Shown: positions 4,388 to 7,207 of the stretch, in pieces
Layout of the letters: each line of letters opens with the position of its first letter
How positions within the stretch are numbered: position 1 is the stretch's first letter
Assembly (NCBI GenBank): GCA_030598425.1
Contig: JAUVPY010000120.1
Span: forward strand, 1-7,207
Length of the DNA stretch: 7,207 nucleotides
Reading direction: 5' to 3'
Source of the DNA: Anaerolineae bacterium
GTDB taxonomy: Bacteria; Chloroflexota; Anaerolineae; 4572-78; NAK82
Translations under genes and position numbers: made by a program
The notes under the pieces: generated by a model
Database searches by the model: none
Told to the model about the DNA's origin: nothing
The model's input: only the letters and a program-made list of their open reading frames with translations

Positions 4388-7207
4388 TCACTCGACCGTT
4401 TGCCGCACGATGTCGGTTACCGGCAAAAGCAGGGTAAATGTGCTGCCCTCCAGTGGTACGCTCTGCACTTCAATCCGGCCGCTGTGTTTTTCGACGATGC
4501 TGTAGCTAACGGAGAGCCCCAAGCCGGTCCCCTGACCCACTTCCTTGGTGGTGAAGAAGGGATCGAATAATCGGCCCAGATTCTCGGGGGGGATCCCCAC
4601 ACCGCTGTCGCTGACGTAGACGGCAGTCATCTCTCGATATTCACCGTCTATCTTCCGCTCAGCGAGTCGTGTCGCGATGGTGAGTCGCCCACCATCTGGC
4701 ATGGCCTGCACGGCGTTGTTCAACAGATTCACCAACACCTGCTTGATTTGATTGGTATCAAGCATCACCGGCGGCAGCGAAGATAGGTCCTTTTCCAACG
4801 CTACCCTGGCCAGCACCGATCGAGTACAGACGAGTATCACAGCCTCCTCAACCAGGTCATTCAGATCGGTGGGCACCAACACGGGATCGCTGGTACGGGC
4901 GAAGTCAAGCAGCGCTCGCACGATCTGACGGGTGCGTGCCGCTTCGCGATCAATGGTCTCCAGGTCAGCGCGCATAGAATCGTCCGCAACAAGATCTTCC
5001 AGCAGCAATCTGGTGAATCCGATAATGCTGGTAAGAGGATTGTTGATTTCGTGGGCGACCCCAGCCGCCAACTCACCAACGGCCGCCAATCGGGCCGATT
5101 GAACAAGTTGTGCCTGGGTTTCTTCCAGCTCGCGCATTCCCTGGCGCACTCTATCATACAACTGGGCGTTTTCGATGGCACTGGCGGCCGGTGCCGCCGT
5201 CGAAGTCAACAGGCGCAGATCCTCAGCGTCGAACGGACCATCCTCCTTGTTTATGGCTTCGATGGCGCCGATGGTTTGGCCCTTGGTCTGCAAAGGGACG
5301 CACAGGATCGACCGGGTCTTGAACCCACTATCTGTATCGAACCCTCCAAACCAGCGGGTGTCCTTCGACGTATCTGGCACCATAACCGGCTGGCCCTGCT
5401 GGAATACCCAACCGGCAATTCCCTGGCCTATGGGCATCCTCATTCCCAACACATAATCTGAGCCCTCACCAGACGCGGCAGCGAACCACAAATCGTCGCC
5501 AGCCTCATCGTAAAGGACAACCGAGGTGGCTGCTACCCCCAACAGCCGGGTGGTATGATCAGTTATGAGGGTTAACGTCTCTTGAAGATCCAGAGTGGAG
5601 GTGACTGCCTGGCTGATCTTGTTCAGAGTAGTCAACTCTTCAATGCGCTGACGAATCTCACCATAAAGACGAGCATTCTCAATGGCGATGGATAATTGAT
5701 CCGCCAACAGCTCCATCGTGGTCACGTCCTGGCGACCGTAGGCATCAATCTCATCACTCCGGAGGTCGAGAACCCCTACGACCTTGCTGCCCAACCGTAT
5801 CGGTATCGCTAATTCGGCATGCACTTCATCAGCGTTGGGCCCCAATCGCAGATAACCAGGATAGCGACTCACGTCATTGGCCAGTTTCGTCTGGCTCTCT
5901 TTAGCAGCCTGCCCTACTAGACCCTCGCCCAGCCGCAGTTGATACTCAATCTGCACGCCATCGCCTTGCGCGCCGGCCTGGCTGCGGGTCGTCACCACGC
6001 CGGCCCCGGCGTCCACCAGAAAGATGGAAACACGCAAATAGCCGAAGCGGCGCTGGATGGCCTGGGTGACAGTATTGAGCATCAAGTCCAGGCTCAAGAT
6101 CGAGGCAGCGGCCTGACTTACCTCGTTGATCAGAGAAAGGTGCTCCGATCTTTCGCTCTCTGCGCGAAAAAGCAGAGTGTTCTCCAAAGCAACAGCCACC
6201 TGCGACGCCACTGATTCGGCCAGTGGCACGCCGTCGGGTTGAAAGACGCCAGACTGCCGGCTGGTCAACGTCCAGGTGCCGCGTGCACCAGCTCGGTCCA
6301 TGTGCAGAGGCACACACAACGCCGACCGATCTATCTCAAGCAAATAAGGAGCCTGATACCAACGCTCATCGGACAAGGTATCTGTGATCAACAATGGCCT
6401 CCGGTGCCTCAGAACCCAACCCTCAATGCCGTTCTGCAACATATGTCGCGCCAATCGACGCCCAATCGCCCCCACGAATTCCTCACGACCCGGCGCGGTC
6501 GACCTGAAGTGCAAGTTACCGTCTTTCTCCTCGACGATGATATAAGCAAACTGGGCGCCGAGGCGTGGGGCCAACGCCAGAATCTGATCGAGTAGCTGTT
6601 CGGTGTCCAGTTGGCCACTCAGCTCTTTGCCAACCTGGTAGAGAAGGGACACACCCAACTGATCGCGGTCAGAGGGTTGCGCGGTACCATTATCCTCAGT
6701 CTCATCGTCCGCCAGGCGATACCGCAAGGCATTGCGCACGGCCAGTGCCAGCCGACCTGAGGCCTGCTCCAGAGTCGCCAGTTCCACCGACGACAGGTTG
6801 CGCATCTGCCCTGACGTCAAGACTGCGACGCCGAGACTCTCGTCCTCAATGTGCAAGGGGAGACCGCACATTGACTGGCCAGGCTGGATCAGGCCGGGCG
6901 GCCAGAGGTGTTGGTTGGTATCATCTGGACGTACCACCGATTCCGGGGCGCTCATCAGCCAGCCTCCACCGGCTTCATCAGTCAACCAAGACTCGACGGC
7001 AACCGGAAAGAGGCCCACCCGACACGCTAATTGCAGTTGATGGGCGGGATGACGCATAACGACCGCTCCGGCCTCAAAGTCAAAAGCCTCAATCAGTGCC
7101 GTCAGTCCTGCCTCCAGTAGATCTTCCAGAACCAGAGACTGGCCAACAGCCGCCGACAACTGGTCGAGGACAGTTAACGACCAGAGACGTGCCTGTGTAT
7201 TGTGGTC
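4388..7207 (-). CDS. Sensor histidine kinase with four GAF domains (5' end beyond the window)
   Basis: The reading frame stays open to the right edge, showing 939 residues. Residues are counted from the edge. GAF-like domains lie at about 20-165, 185-345, 358-515 and 522-680, each ending in the helix pattern [AI]EN-x-x-L[FY] or a close variant. The HisKA domain carries phospho-acceptor H719 in AHEINNP. The HATPase domain has N831 in NLLNNA, DSGVGIP at 867-873, FFTTK at 884-888 and GTGLGL at 893-898. The catalytic set is complete. GAF domains bind small ligands, cyclic nucleotides or haem, or sense redox, but no ligand can be assigned here. No transmembrane segment is visible, although the missing N-terminus might hold one or further domains. 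A TTG at 7159 could be called as the start, but the 16 codons upstream (DHNTQARLWSLTVLDQ) continue the helix that normally precedes a GAF domain, so the real start lies outside. It is the first visible gene of the operon. Confidence 0.93.
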   Translation of the reverse strand, partial: DHNTQARLWSLTVLDQLSAAVGQSLVLEDLLEAGLTALIEAFDFEAGAVVMRHPAHQLQLACRVGLFPVAVESWLTDEAGGGWLMSAPESVVRPDDTNQHLWPPGLIQPGQSMCGLPLHIEDESLGVAVLTSGQMRNLSSVELATLEQASGRLALAVRNALRYRLADDETEDNGTAQPSDRDQLGVSLLYQVGKELSGQLDTEQLLDQILALAPRLGAQFAYIIVEEKDGNLHFRSTAPGREEFVGAIGRRLARHMLQNGIEGWVLRHRRPLLITDTLSDERWYQAPYLLEIDRSALCVPLHMDRAGARGTWTLTSRQSGVFQPDGVPLAESVASQVAVALENTLLFRAESERSEHLSLINEVSQAAASILSLDLMLNTVTQAIQRRFGYLRVSIFLVDAGAGVVTTRSQAGAQGDGVQIEYQLRLGEGLVGQAAKESQTKLANDVSRYPGYLRLGPNADEVHAELAIPIRLGSKVVGVLDLRSDEIDAYGRQDVTTMELLADQLSIAIENARLYGEIRQRIEELTTLNKISQAVTSTLDLQETLTLITDHTTRLLGVAATSVVLYDEAGDDLWFAAASGEGSDYVLGMRMPIGQGIAGWVFQQGQPVMVPDTSKDTRWFGGFDTDSGFKTRSILCVPLQTKGQTIGAIEAINKEDGPFDAEDLRLLTSTAAPAASAIENAQLYDRVRQGMRELEETQAQLVQSARLAAVGELAAGVAHEINNPLTSIIGFTRLLLEDLVADDSMRADLETIDREAARTRQIVRALLDFARTSDPVLVPTDLNDLVEEAVILVCTRSVLARVALEKDLSSLPPVMLDTNQIKQVLVNLLNNAVQAMPDGGRLTIATRLAERKIDGEYREMTAVYVSDSGVGIPPENLGRLFDPFFTTKEVGQGTGLGLSVSYSIVEKHSGRIEVQSVPLEGSTFTLLLPVTDIVRQTVE

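Noticed and set aside
6565..7059. Plus-strand open frame of 164 codons opposite the multi-GAF kinase
   Set aside because: The Pro/Arg-rich translation has no domain signature and lies wholly antisense to the GAF region.

Overview
The window carries six genes or gene pieces, all transcribed from the minus strand, so reading order runs from the right edge to the left. The GC-rich coding sequence, multi-GAF histidine kinases, tightly packed signalling operon and short hairpin repeats between genes suggest an environmental, Chloroflexota-like bacterium. That assignment rests on general resemblance only, since no taxonomic marker gene is present.

Right to middle (7207 to 751): an apparent four-gene operon. 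It starts with a large sensor histidine kinase with four GAF domains, cut by the right edge. After 19 bases comes a hybrid REC-GAF-PAS-histidine kinase. Its stop overlaps the start of a PhoB/OmpR-type response regulator (TGATG). Seven bases after the regulator lies a PfkB-family sugar kinase. Two kinases and two receivers in one unit suggest a branched or serial phosphorelay: the multi-GAF kinase may phosphorylate the receiver at the front of the hybrid kinase, and one or both kinases may feed the DNA-binding regulator. Why a carbohydrate kinase is coupled to it is the main open question.

Middle to left (750 to 1): downstream of the kinase gene is a 97-bp element bounded by perfect 15-bp inverted repeats, then an AT-rich promoter-like stretch with repeated TTGTCTAC boxes. 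Next is msrB, a methionine sulfoxide reductase B with all four zinc cysteines and the catalytic cysteine but no sixth cysteine to resolve the sulfenic acid. Beyond msrB is a strong 13-bp hairpin flanked by a 17-bp imperfect direct repeat. At the left edge, a perfect Shine-Dalgarno sequence precedes the first 13 codons of another gene, probably a small membrane protein.

I saw no tRNA, rRNA, CRISPR array, transposase or phage gene. The individual families are well known. The least explained parts are the kinase cascade linked to a sugar kinase and the two intergenic repeat structures.
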